A DNA stretch of 64,000 nucleotides. It comes from Sycobia sp. Sy_11. Lineage: Eukaryota; Arthropoda; Insecta; Hymenoptera; Epichrysomallidae. Made by a program: the position numbers and the translations under genes. Positions 1-10,699 of this stretch are shown piece by piece; within the stretch, counting starts at the first letter, position 1; each line of letters begins with the position of its first letter. The stretch spans positions 3,229,001 through 3,293,000 of the forward strand of contig JACCIC010000027.1 in assembly GCA_018907035.1 (NCBI GenBank), given 5' to 3'. The notes below the pieces were generated by a model that saw only the letters and a list, made by a program, of their open reading frames with translations, was not told the origin of the DNA and did no database searches.

Positions 1-727
1 TTGGTGACGTTCAGTGTCCGATGAATGTCCAAGTGGTTTTCTAAGATGGCGTTGAGTATATTGTTGTCTCTGCAACAGTTAAATATCCTTTTGAAAGCAC
101 TTTCTTAAGTTGTTATAGAACAAATTTATGCAATATAACCTGTTAAAGCCTAAATATATTTAAAAATATATTAGAGCGATTCTTATTTGGGAAATCTATA
201 TAAATTCATTTTAAATAATACAACATTATATTAGCATCAGTTTGTAAAATAAAAGCAAAACTCGAAACCAAATAGACAAATCTGTAAAAAAGAAAGAGAG
301 AAAATCTGATATGCGAACATTAACAAAGAAAAAGATATAAAGATAAGTCTGATCTCGTATAAGAAGATAGCTTTAGATCCGCGTCATACATTTCTAAATC
401 AAATATTGTAGGCTTAATTTCATGCGTTTTATACACAAGTTATCAATATGAATGTTTTGCATTATTACACAAGTTTTTAAGCATAAGTATTTCTTTTGCA
501 TGTTTTACGAAAAAGTTTGAAACATCTGCTGCATTTATAAACAAAACTTTTCAAAATTCAAGATCTACTACAAATTTTTCAATTACTTGAGATCAAATTT
601 GTAACAGTCCATATCTACAAGCCTTTCCACGCCGCAGCTTTGCTATTCAAAGTTTTATCGGAAGTCTGAAGCCAAATTGAAAAACGCAATGATTTAAATA
701 CAAGATTCTTGTTCCAAGATCGAGCAA

Positions 728-764
<37 letters not shown>

Positions 765-1481
765 AGTACTCATGTACTTATGCTACTCCAGTATAGGCAA
801 ACTGAATTTTGTACGAAAAGAAAAAATAGTGAGTAACAGTTAAGAAAACAACTTTTTTTCTCTTCTTCTTATTATCTAAATTACTAAAACTTTTTTCATC
901 ACATCGGGTGAAGTAACACTTTATTCAGGATTCCTAAAGAAGGGATTCTGCATGCCTCAAATTTTCGTTCACATGTAAACTTATAAAATTAGAAAATATG
1001 TCAATGGCCATATTTAAATGTAATCGGATCAAAGATTGATTAAAAAAAGATTTTATGAAATATCAGAAATTTAATTTTTTTACTCTAAGATTAATTTTTC
1101 TTTCTGTATCAGATTAATACAATAAAGCATATCCCGATATATTGTCCATACTATTAGCTCAGAAACCTTTCTTTAAAATTATATATTTGGTGATGTTAGG
1201 TTTGATCCATTACAGATTCGTTAAATGACTTGATTTAAATAAATCGTCAATAAGTTTAAATTTATTTTTAGTATACTCAATACTCTCATAGCTATTTGAC
1301 ATTAAAAAGTTTTTTCTTATTTATTTACAATGTGAGATTTCTCGATTATCCCATAGTTTGGCTGAAGCTGCTTCTCATAAATTTTTTAGAAGAATATAAG
1401 CGTTTAATGTAAAATATCGTTAACGTTTAATAATTGAATCAGCATTGTAACTTATAATGTTAGATATTTATATATATATAA
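1..1481. other. AT-rich non-coding stretch
   Basis: No coding region, RNA gene or recognisable mobile element is visible. The stretch is strongly AT-rich with only short chance open frames. It contains a CT microsatellite (732-762) and ends in a short TA tract next to the mariner that starts at 1482. If the CADPS assignment at 11885 is right, this may be an upstream intron of that gene, but no upstream exon was found here. Confidence 0.5.
732..762. repeat. (CT)n microsatellite
   Basis: Uninterrupted CT dinucleotide run of about 15 units in AT-rich non-coding DNA. Confidence 0.95.
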
Positions 1482-2759
1482 TCGATTGTTAAAAAACTCC
1501 CTTCCACCTTTTTGCCTTCTAAATTTCGCGGCTATGTACAAAACGCTACAGAGCTCGTATCAGGTAATACTATACATCATTTGAAAGGTCTTGACATAAT
1601 ATATAAAACGACCCTATGCACGATTAAATTAGATATTGCGTTCAAAAGTTATAGACGTGTAAACATGTAGTTAACTAACGCCGAAATTTGCGCTATTTTA
1701 AAGTTTTTCTTCGTCAAAGGCAAATCCGCTAGAAAAATGTTCCGTGAGATTAACGATGTTTTGGGGGATGGCACGCTATCACTTCCAACCACAGAAGAAT
1801 GGTTTCCACGATTCAGAGCCGGTGAAAACGATACCATGGATAAGCTAGCCAGTGGAAGACCTGTGACGACGAACACCGATCAAATCATGGAATTTATCGA
1901 TTGCGACCGGCATGTGGCATCTTGTGACATCACCAAGGAGATGAGAGTTAGTCACCAAACCATTTTAAGCCATCTGCAGAAGGCTGGATACAAAAAAAGC
2001 TTGATGTTTGGTGCCGCATGATTTGACGCAAAAAACCTTCTGGGCCGAATCAACGCCTGCTATGTTCTGCTGAATCGGAAAGAACTCGACCCATTTTTGA
2101 AGCGGATGTTGACTGGCGACAAAAATGGTTCACATACGACAATATCAAGAGAAGACGGTCGTGCTCCAAGGCCGGTGGACCGTCCCAAACAGTGGCCAAA
2201 CCGGGATGGACGGCCAGGAAGGTTTTGCTGTGTGTTTGGTAGGATTGGAATGGAATCGTCTACTATGAGCTGCTCCCATATGGCGAAACGCTTAATTTTA
2301 CCATCTACTTTGAACAACTGGACCGCTTGAAGCAGGCTATCGACCAGAAGCGTCCGCAATCGGTCAACAGGAAGGGTGTAGTGTTCCACCAGTACAACGT
2401 CAGACCACACACTTCGTTGATCACTCGTCAGAAGGTACGGGAAGTCGGATGAGAGGTTTTATCGCATCCACCATATAGTCTGGACATAGTGCCAAGTGAT
2501 TACCACCTGTTCCTGTCTATGTTGAATGCCCATGGTGGCGCAAAGTTGGACTCAAAAGAGGCTTGTGAAAAGTTATTGTCCGAGTTCTTCGCAAATTAGG
2601 AGAAGAGTTTCTACGAGAGGGGTATTATGAAGTTACCGTCTAGATGGAAATAGATTATCGAACAAAACGGATATTTGAAGTAAATCCGACAACCGTAACA
2701 CTTTTTATAAAGCATTGAATGAAGAGCCAAAAAGCGGAAGGGAGATATTTGACAACCTA
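1482..2759 (+). mobile_element. Decayed mariner, cecropia-like subfamily
   Basis: A roughly 1.28 kb element, the usual mariner length. The two ends are imperfect inverted repeats: about 15 of the outer 20 bases match, including a shared CTCCCTTCC block (left end 1482-1520, right end 2721-2759). It lies in TA-rich DNA, so the TA target duplication cannot be proved. The interior reads as a mariner transposase with many lesions, from the N-terminal helix-turn-helix (1737-2020) to a C-terminal block near 2600-2690 resembling FYERGIMKLPSR. Frameshifts and stops fall throughout. From memory, the closest family is cecropia/Hsmar1-like. It is dead. Confidence 0.85.
1660..2682 (+). pseudogene. Broken mariner transposase (cecropia-like)
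   Basis: Remnant transposase of the element at 1482-2759. The longest open piece (1737-2021, 94 residues) covers the DNA-binding half and includes a second helix-turn-helix resembling SHQTILSHLQKAGY. A frameshift near 2015 follows. The first catalytic motif survives as LTGDK near 2105-2120, the second as FHQYN (Asp to Tyr) near 2385-2400, and the third region as SDYHLF near 2495-2515. The change in the second motif plus several stops rule out activity. Length and motif order match a protein of about 345 residues. Confidence 0.8.

Positions 2760-2760
<1 letters not shown>

Positions 2761-2808
<48 letters not shown>
2761..2808. repeat. (TA)n microsatellite
   Basis: TA run directly abutting the right end of the 1482-2759 mariner, which is consistent with insertion into a TA tract. 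Confidence 0.95.
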
Positions 2809-2811
<3 letters not shown>

Positions 2812-3068
2812 TAAATAATAAGGAAAATTAAATAAAGGTGAAAATCGAATAAACAAATAAAATAACAATAGTATTATAAAGTATAAATATAATAATAAAC
2901 TAAGCACTAAAATTTCTTGACATAAAAAATCCTCTTCTATATAAAAGAGGAAAAAAGTCTTACCATATTTAAAGGTTGAAAAAAATACAATAATTAAACG
3001 TTAGAAGATAATATATTTAAATCGAATGATCATGCTCGCTTTAAATGCACTTATTATTATTATCTTAC

Positions 3069-3243
3069 CGTTCGCTGTGGTGCCTTACAATGTGGGGGAG
3101 GTGCAGCGGTACACCAGGTCGGCCCTGACATCTCAGGCAACAAACTGCCCCTGATGACCGAAGAGAGTTTGTATTCGCCTTTTGTACCCCAGAAGCAGGT
3201 TAAACCTCTTCTACGAGGCAAACTGCTCGTGTACACTGCTCGT
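3069..3243 (-). other. Candidate exon flanked by splice consensus
   Basis: A GC-richer islet of 175 bases in AT-rich surroundings. Read on the minus strand, it is preceded by a pyrimidine-rich acceptor (TGTTCCTTTTAG) and followed by a strong donor (GTAAGAT). One frame is open right across it, giving a residue run that includes LTCFWGTKGEYKL and MSGPTWCTAAPPPHCK. I do not recognise the product. It could be a coding or untranslated exon of an antisense gene, or part of an unrecognised repeat. Confidence 0.3.
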
Positions 3244-3483
3244 CTAAAAGGAACAAGCACCACATAAAACGCATGAAAATGGTACACACAAGTAGATTGC
3301 TTTAACATATATTTTCGAATATTACACAATGCAGTCTCTAGATCTCACAACAACGAACCAGCCGGTTGCGCGACTAAAACCCGAACGTACGTGCAACAGA
3401 TGGCTGCCCTTGGACCTGCAGTTGGACATTTATATTAAACTTTTGTATATAAAGTGTAAGCTAAACATCGTGATCCATATATA

Positions 3484-4420
3484 CGAGGGTGGATTGATAA
3501 GTTTCCGGCTTGACGAAGAAAAACAACAGTTTTAAGAATTTTTTGTATTTCTCATCATAATCTCCTTCAGGGCTGATACATTTCTCATAGCAGTGTTCTA
3601 GTCTAGTAATGCCATCTCTATAGACTGATTCGTCAAACTCCTTAAAATACCCATTTACAGCTTCGATTACTTCTTCATTGTCCGCAAATCTCATACTGCC
3701 AAGGTAAGAAGAAACAGATAATAGTCACTCGGGGCTAGGTCTGGAGAGTAGGGAGGGTGCGGCATCAATTCAAACTTCAGATCGTTGATTTTAGCTATCG
3801 CAACGATTGACGTGTGCGCTGGTGCGTTATCGAGATGAAACAAGATTTTTTTTCTTCGCCAAATGAGGTCGTTTAATTTTCACTTCGTGGCTCAAACGTT
3901 GCAATAAGTCTGCGTAGTATTGACCAGTGATAGTTTTACCCTTTTCAAAGTAATCAATGTATATAATACCTCTTGCATCCCAAAAAAAAACAGTAGCCAT
4001 AACCTTGTTCGCCGAAAACATTGTTTTTGCCTTCTTTGGTGTTGGTTCCCCTGGTCCAATGCACTGTTTAGACCATTGTTTTATTTCAGAAGTGTAGTGA
4101 TGGACCCAAGTTTCGTCAACGGTTACGAATCGATGCCAAAATCCGCTTGGATTACACTTATATAACGCCAAATTGGCGGTAGAAATGTTCTTTCGAATCA
4201 ATTTTTAGTCGACTGTTAGCAAACGCGGCTCCCATCTTGCGCAGAGCTTTTCCATATACAAATGTTAGTGCAAAATATTTTGTACACGTTCATATGACAT
4301 CTTAAAGGTCTCAGCTATCTCACGCACTTTGAATCTGCGATCTTTCAGCACTATTTGATAGATTTTTTCGATCATATCTGGAGTTGTGACCTCAATGTGT
4401 TTGAAACGCTGACATTTCAA
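3484..4420 (-). mobile_element. 5'-truncated mariner, mellifera/irritans-like
   Basis: The outer end at 3484 begins CGAGGGTGGATTGATAAG, a typical mariner terminal repeat, preceded by TA. The minus-strand interior encodes transposase pieces: residual helix-turn-helix (4265-4405), catalytic domain (3827-4201) and C-terminus (3461-3694). All three catalytic Asp are readable: VDETW, LDNAPAHTS and SPDLAPSDYYLF. A frameshift lies near 3850 and a stop near 4200. The first 60 or so residues and the 5' terminal repeat are missing, because homology stops near 4420. Confidence 0.8.
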
Positions 4421-4680
4421 GCAACATGAAATCGTCGTATTAATTAATCGCTGCTTCCCAAGAATCCATACGTGTTGTATTAAAATATTACATGTCAAAT
4501 TGAATCCACCGTGAAGCGCGGTACAGTAAGCATAATTTACAAAAAGACGAATAAGCGCAGACTCTCTCGGTAAAATTGGCGGATGTTTACGTTCTCGTGT
4601 TAATGTTGAATGAATTAGCCGAACGCCAATGCGTAGAATACCATTTTCTGAGCTTAAGACTTAGTTTCATTTTAATATAG
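4421..4680. other. Unassigned spacer
   Basis: Between the truncated mariner and the BEL/Pao scrap. Nothing recognisable apart from chance open frames. Confidence 0.4.
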
Positions 4681-5120
4681 CATTATTTTTAGGCATTGGC
4701 TTATCACTTTGTATCAATTTGATTTCTAAGTTGAATGCGTGGACTTGTACTATTTTTATTATAACAATACGAGCATGAGATAACTCCGGAGTGGTGAGAG
4801 TAACAAACAATGAGAGCAGCCCATCATTACATCTTCGTAAGTTAATGAGAGGTTGTAGGCCGTAGCCTACAACGCGTATTGATCGTGTAAGACTTGAAAA
4901 GGCTGTTAATATTTCCAGCTCAGGCGGTATCTCTCGCACATGGGTAACTTGCACAAATGCTGGTGCTTGAGGACATTTTTCGCTCGACAAGGTGAGCCAC
5001 AACGGACCTTGCCACCATAAAATAGACTCACAGAGTTCAGTGGGTGTAAGGCCGCGTGTAGCAATATCAGCCGGATTAGGTTTCGTTGAAATACAAGACC
5101 ATATAGCCGATGATTTTTTA
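4680..5120 (-). pseudogene. BEL/Pao pol fragment (RNase H/integrase junction)
   Basis: On the minus strand, 5120 down to about 4960 reads through the BEL/Pao signature NPADIATRG and then ESILWWQGPLWL, which marks the join between RNase H and integrase in Pao-type polyproteins. The frame stays open to 4667 (ending LIQSDKPMPKNN). No LTR, reverse transcriptase or integrase core is attached, so it is an isolated fragment. The larger BEL/Pao copy at 21255-27091 has this region deleted, so whether the two are the same family cannot be judged here. Confidence 0.8.
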
Positions 5121-5169
5121 TTTAAATTAATAAATATTTGTATCGGTCTTGTAGTCTTTATACTATAAT

Positions 5170-5480
5170 ATATAATACTAAAATAACGAGAGTGTAGTCT
5201 TTGAGGATAGGTTGGAAGCGGTTCGAAACGTCGAACAAAGGAAAATTTTAATTTAAAGTGGTGGAGGAAGGCAGGTTATCCTTTGGTAACAGAATATAAC
5301 TTATTTTTATTATTTTTAATTTTTAATCCAATTTAATTTTATTGTTAGTAGTAAGTTCTATTTCACATTCTGTGAAGGTGATCTTCAACAAGCACAGTTT
5401 GACTGACATTATTTAACTATTATATTTTATAGTATAAAAACTGTAAAACCGATAAAACATTTATTAATTTAGCATATTAA
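5170..5480 (+). repeat. Dispersed Penelope-like repeat, copy 1 (diverged)
   Basis: Contains a decayed form of the TGAGGA...GGTTCGAAACGT block (about 5197-5235) and, near 5375-5420, a block resembling ACAGTTTGACTGACATT. These occur in the same order as in the copy at 10700-11085. The hammerhead-like core has lost a base in its first conserved box, so it should be inactive. Confidence 0.5.
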
Positions 5481-5871
5481 ATGAATATTAAATACTTCTT
5501 ATGTATTCGTCTCATTATTACTGTACATAACAATGGGACAACCAATTCGACAACCAATGCCAATATTGTAGAATCTAAATTTAAAGAATACGATATCTCT
5601 AAATGAATTGCGCGAGTACTTAAACAAGAAAATAATACGCACCACTCACAGTGGCTAAATGGATGTTTTCGAAAGATATTACGTTCCGTGGATTACCCTG
5701 ACATTAAAGTATTTTACGATCGGCCTTTATGCAGTCTGAATTTCAATATTAAAGACCGCAAAGTATTTATCAGTCCAATAATATAATATTTTTGTCTAAT
5801 TTTGTTAAACACAGCATCAATATTACTGTCTTAAAATTTTCGATGATACTCTTGCATGAGCTGTTTTGTTA
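5481..5871. other. Unassigned AT-rich spacer
   Basis: No confident feature. A short plus-strand reading around 5570-5790 has a coding-like feel but contains stops, and I do not recognise it. Confidence 0.35.
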
Positions 5872-7154
5872 TTAGGAGTGTGAATAAGTCTTTCCCGTTT
5901 TTGTAAGAGATGGCGCCACCAATACTGTGCGAGTATTCAATGGTTACATATGTCATAATCAAAGCTTATTCATATGTCAACAATTCCATACTAACACATT
6001 AGTTAAAATTTTTTCGCATCATAAATTTTTGATATCGTGAAAATGTCGAAATTTGAGCCGAGTCAACGTCATTTGCGGGAAGTTTCACTTTATTGGTTCA
6101 ATTTGAAGAAATCTGCTGCCGAGACGCATCGATTGCTTCAGGAGGCTTATGGAGAAGGTTGTGTCGATGATTCAAGTGTTCGCGGATGGTTTCGACGCTT
6201 CAAAAGCGGTGATTTCGACGTGGAAGACAAGGAGCGTTCCGGGCGGCCGCAAATCTTTGAAGATCGAGAATTGGCGACTTTGCTTGATGAAGATTCTTGT
6301 CAAACGCAAGAAGAACTTGCTGAAGCATTGGGAGTTGACCGAACAACCATTTCCAAGCGTTTGAAAGCCATGGGAATGATCCAAAAGCAAGGAAATTGGG
6401 TGCCGTACGAACTGAAGCTGAGAGACGTCGAACGGCGTTTTTTCACTTGCGAACAGCTGCTTCAGCGACATAAAAGAAAGGGTTTTCTGCATCGTATCGT
6501 GACTGGCGATGAAAAGTGGATACGTTACGATAATCCGAAGCGAAGAAAATCATGGGGACTACCCGACCATGCATCATCATCGACGGCCAAGCCAAATATT
6601 CATGGCGCCAAGCTCATGCTCTGTATATGGTGGGACCAGCTAGGTGTGGTTTACTATGAGCTTCTGAAACCGAATGAAAGGATCACAGGCGAGGTCTGTT
6701 GACGATAATTGATGCGTTTGAACCGCGCACTGCGAGAAAAATGGCCACAATACTCCGACAGGCACGACAAAGTTATTTTGCAACATGACAATGCTCGCCC
6801 ACATGTTGCACCGCCGGTGAAAACATACTTAGAAACGCTCAAATGGGAAGTCCTACCCCACCCGCCGTATAGTCCAGACGTTGCTCCGTCTGATTACCAT
6901 CTCTTCAGATCGATGACGCATGGCCTGGCTGACCAGCACTTCCATTCCTACGAGGAAGCCAAAAAATGGGTGGATGACTGGATAGAGGCCAAACCGGTCG
7001 AATTTTTTCGCAACGGGATTCGTATGTTGCCAGAAAGATGGGAAAAAGTTGTAGTTAGCGATGGCCAATACTTTCAATAATTCATTTGTAACCATTTTTT
7101 CACAATAGGCTCAAAATTTGAACAAAAACGGGAAAGACTTATTTACATACCTGA
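5872..7154 (+). mobile_element. Mariner family 1, copy 1 (1283 bp)
   Basis: Complete element flanked by TA duplications (5870-5871 and 7155-7156). Its terminal repeats share AATAAGTCTTTCCCGTTTTT. The left tip reads TTAGGAGTG and the right tip, inverted, TCAGGTATG; the same asymmetry occurs in the other two copies. The single gene inside (6043-7080) is a DD34D transposase broken by two stop codons. Near identity to the elements at 16584 and 47870 indicates recent amplification. It sits beside BEL/Pao debris that resumes at 7158. Confidence 0.95.
6043..7080 (+). pseudogene. Mariner transposase with two nonsense codons
   Basis: A 345-codon frame starting at ATG 6043 (MSKFEPS). It has a paired helix-turn-helix DNA-binding half, the linker WVPYEL, then the catalytic triad VTGDEKW, QHDNARPH and SPDVAPSDYHLF, with 34 residues between the second and third Asp (DD34D). 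Two stops interrupt it: TGA at 6700-6702 and TAA at 6706-6708. Copy 3 has CGA and CAA at those positions, so both are C-to-T changes. The frame is otherwise unshifted to the stop at 7078-7080. It cannot make full transposase without readthrough. Confidence 0.92.
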
Positions 7155-7157
7155 TAC

Positions 7158-7510
7158 CTAATCCTTTTTATCTAATAAAGGCTGATTCGCTCTTAATATT
7201 CCTTTTTCTTCAATACACGGACAAAAATTTACAATTTTATTTCCGCGGATAAAGTTTTTTCCATTTCTTAATGATTGCAATTCATTTTGAAAAGATTCTG
7301 ATTGAATAATTCTATACCAGTAGAGTTCACAATTTTCTATTATTTGTAGTTCCGGAAGCTTGTATGATATATTTCCCCAATCTTCGAATACCTTTCGCAC
7401 GCGTTTTCTAATTATGCTTTTTTTAATTTCAAATTACGAATCACTGTCTTTTTATCGAGAGATAGAAATTTATGTTTTGGCCACTCAAAACTTGTAAGTT
7501 TCAAAAAATC
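7158..7510 (-). pseudogene. BEL/Pao pol fragment (integrase N-terminal region)
   Basis: Open on the minus strand from 7400 to 7158, reading CELYWYRIIQSESFQNELQ and then EEKGILRANQPLLDKK. This is the pre-integrase segment of BEL/Pao polyproteins that normally comes before a GGR/PLLP-type box. Weaker BEL-like sequence (FEWPKHKFLSLDKK) continues to about 7510 in another frame. In pol order this piece should lie downstream of the piece at 4680-5120, but on the minus strand it lies upstream, so the two are separate or rearranged fragments. Confidence 0.65.
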
Positions 7511-8177
7511 AAGTCCTAAAAACTAATGCGGATTCTGACGTAGCATATCCATACTGAACTTTGTGAAAGTTTCGTAATTTCCCCTAATCCATTCATAACA
7601 AGTACTTGTAGTATACGAGAATCCGACTTTATCTACAAAACTAACGTCTTAGACTCATTGACAATACACGTAAACCATCAATCCATAATAAACGTGTGTT
7701 AATTTTTATTACAATTTCAAGTTCTATGAACATAGCGAACTTCGCTCCTATTAATGCTATCTGTAACTCGATTCGTGGTATAGACATTGACTTTAACAAT
7801 GCGATCCTACTCTTAGCCATAAGTAATATGATCTATATACTGTAGCTTATATTATCAACATGCGTTGGACACATAAATTGTATAATTCGCATCATAATAA
7901 ATATACAGCTGTACTTCTCAATTCTTTGAATGTATATAGGTGCACAACATCTCGGTATTTTAAATTATTTAATTTTAATAAGTATTATAATGCACCTTCA
8001 CCATCCTACGTATTCTTCATTTTATAATTCGAAATATGAATCGATACGGCTACGCGTTACTTCTTGCATTAATATTTTCGACTTTCTGTAAACAACGAAA
8101 TAATTCAAAACGAATCAACACAACTTTATATATTTAAAGAATTCACGTTGATTGGTTTCTGATCATCTTTAAAAATA
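7511..8177. other. Unassigned AT-rich spacer
   Basis: No gene, RNA or element recognised between the BEL/Pao scrap and the mariner at 8178. Confidence 0.4.
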
Positions 8178-9336
8178 TGTATACGAATGTTCTTCAACTC
8201 GGATTTTCTCTGTTTTGAAAAGATGGCGCCATCGACCAGATAACATCAAAATTGTCACCTGGAAAAAGTCGTATAGTATATGTTGCTATCTAGTAACAGT
8301 ATAACCTTTTAATACCTCTGACTTTTTGCTAGCATCACTTAGTTTTCAACGTGTTAAGTTCTGAGTCAAAGCCAAGTAAGCGTCATTTGCAGCAATTGTT
8401 AATTTACTTCTTTCATTAAAAATAATCTGCAGCTGAAGCACATCGGCTACTCATAGAAGCATATGGTGATGTTAATTTGAGTGTGAGAAGTTGTCGAGAG
8501 AGGTTACAAAAAATTAAAAGTGGTGATTTTGACGTGGAGGATAAAACACGCAGTGAAAGGCCCAACGTGTATAGTGACACAGAATTAGAAGCTTTACTGG
8601 ATTAAGATCCGTGCCAAACGCAAGAAGAACTTGCACAAGAGTTAGGAGTGACTCAGCAAGTAATTTCGCAACGTCTCAAAACCCTGGGTATGGTCCAAAA
8701 GCAAGGAAATTGGGTTCTTTATGAACTGAAGCTATGAGACGTCGAGCGCCGCTTATTCGCTTACGAACAATTGCTCAAAAGGCAAAATCGCAAAGGATTT
8801 CTACATCGAATCGTAACGGGAAACTAAAAATGGACTCACTACGACAACTCAAAGCGTAGGAGGTCAGGTCAGAAACGCTGGCAACAATAGCTGATGCAAT
8901 TGAGCCGAGCATTGAAGATTAAACGTCCACAATATGCCAAAAGGCACGATAGAGTTATTTTTCAGCATGAAAATGCTCGGCCACATATTGGAAAAATCGT
9001 AAAGAAAACGTTAGAAGCATTGAATTGGAACGTCCTACCCCAGACGCCGTATTCACCAGATATTGCTCCTTCAGACTACTACCTATTCCGGTCATAACTC
9101 ATGGTCTGACTGAACAGCACTTCACTTCTTACGACGAATTGAAGAAATGGGTCGATTCGTGGATCGCCTCAATAGACGAGCAATTTTTTAGACGGGGCAT
9201 CCACTTGTTGCCCGAAAGATGGTCAAAAGTAGTAGAAAGTGATGGGCAATATTTTGAATGACATAATTTGTATTTTTTTTCTAATAAATTCTTATTTCTT
9301 TATAAGAAAACGACGGAAACTTATTTGTACACCCAA
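8178..9336 (+). mobile_element. Decayed mariner related to family 1
   Basis: The right end carries GTACACCCAA followed by TA. The left end is eroded but begins near 8178, after TA, and the GATGGCGCCA box also found near the left end of family 1 is present at 8222-8231. The plus-strand interior is a mariner transposase relic: SKRHLQQ near 8380, SGDFDVEDK near 8520, QTQEELAQELG near 8620, an ETW/EKW region with stops near 8820, and QHENARPH near 8965 where the second catalytic Asp has become Glu. About 100 bases are missing between the first and second catalytic motifs. Confidence 0.8.
8365..9261 (+). pseudogene. Broken mariner transposase
   Basis: Transposase relic of the 8178-9336 element with several in-frame stops and at least one frameshift near 9090. 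Surviving motifs include GNWVLYELKL (linker), HENARPH and SPDIAPSDYYLF, with the C-terminus LLPERWSKVVESDGQYFE in a shifted frame ending at 9261. The Asp-to-Glu change in the second catalytic motif is an independent inactivating lesion. Confidence 0.8.
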
Positions 9337-9397
9337 TATAATCAGTGTATTTAAAAATATTCACTATGGAACTGAATTCATTATACGAATATTCAGA

Positions 9398-9460
9398 GCG
9401 AGAGAGAGCGAGAGAGAGAGAGAGGAGAGAAAAAGAGGTATAGAGAGAGAAAAAGAACAT
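9398..9460. repeat. (GA)n-rich imperfect microsatellite
   Basis: GAGAGAGCGAGAGAG-type tract with interruptions, immediately downstream of the mariner at 8178-9336. Confidence 0.85.
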
Positions 9461-9639
9461 CTGAAACTTCTTAGTATTGATGTGCATCCCACACTTTCGA
9501 AGTTGACCAAAGTACGTGAGCCACCGTCGTTTGGATCAAATCTGGTAGTTGTAGGTTGCCTAGAAAAGTTTTAAATGGTGTATCGGAATCTTAAAGTAGT
9601 AATTGAGGTAGATAATTCACGTTCATGGATCGCGCAGCC

Positions 9640-9860
9640 TAATTCATTTTATAGTCCGAAAACTTATATATTTTCATCCAAAGCAAACTAGATAAACCTT
9701 TGTCGTAGTATTTCTCGAAATATTGAAGAAACTTTGATAATAGATCACATATTTCGGAGGTAACCAGCAGTGCAGAGTGTTCGATGGTATCAAAGATCTT
9801 TGCGATATCGATGGTGGTTACATATAATGAATAATGGATAGCACAACAGCTTCTTAAGAT
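9640..9860 (-). pseudogene. Non-LTR-type reverse transcriptase fragment
   Basis: The minus strand reads VTTIDIAKIFDTIEHSALL, matching reverse-transcriptase motif A (hydrophobic-D-I-x-K-x-F-D-T-x-x-H). It continues as CDLLSKFLQYFEKYYDKG into 9640. Other motifs, including the catalytic YxDD box, are not seen. The type of element is uncertain: CR1/L2-like and R2-like elements share this motif. Confidence 0.5.
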
Positions 9861-9959
9861 CGTATCAGGGAGACCTGCAAATCTTCCAATCCTTTCCCAA
9901 AGACACGTTACTGATCGTTGAGTCAGACAATGATATCAATCGATAGTGACTACACCTCA

Positions 9960-10620
9960 TCAAACAGGCGTTATAATACCAAAAATACAGAAATTTTTCC
10001 TGAGGAAATTCTAAATTCAAAATCAAATTCAGAATAGATACACTTAGTCGAGATCTATTTGTACTATTTGTACTATTTCTACATATTATAACGGATCGTA
10101 AAACAAAATGGTTACACTAGTATAAAAGTTTGCCCCACAAGTCTATTAAAGTAACTATTAAATGAAATAACCGGAATCTGAAATTAGTTAGACACTTTCG
10201 TAATAAAAATTATGTAACTTCATTATATTTTATCACCAATTTGAACCAGTATATTTGTACCACTGTACTACTGCTTCTAACTTTAACAATAATATTAATG
10301 GGATACTAAACTTTATCTAAATAACCAAAAAACATAAACTATTTTCATATTTAAAGCTTCTAATAAGAAATGAGATAATTTTGTCAAAGTAGCAAATGTA
10401 ATTTAATCGACATTTACAGATAAAATAGTCTGCGAAGTAAATACTATTAGAATATTCTAAGATAATATAATAATATTAACTAAGAATTAAGTGCGTTAAG
10501 GAAAGAACAGAATTATTTGTAAAAAATATATGGTACATACTTATTTACATATTGCAAGTCTACACGAGTGCGATCAACTACGTATCGTGACATTGTTACT
10601 TTTGCCTTGGCATTTATTTA
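9960..10620. other. Unassigned AT-rich stretch
   Basis: No open frame longer than chance and no recognisable element. Lies between the reverse-transcriptase scrap and the dispersed repeat at 10700. Confidence 0.4.
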
Positions 10621-10699
10621 TACATAAATGCGTCGGTCCGATATGAACTTCCAATCGAATCTCGCAGACGGCTTAATTTAGATCCCACTTTCCACTCAT

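Noticed and set aside
6172..6492. 106-residue frame opposite the mariner transposase
   Set aside because: Exact shadow of the transposase gene, repeated at 16885-17205 and 48535-48855. It has no ATG context or domains of its own.
6853..7095. 80-residue minus-strand frame
   Set aside because: Antisense of the transposase C-terminus, repeated in copies 2 and 3 only because the DNA is repeated.
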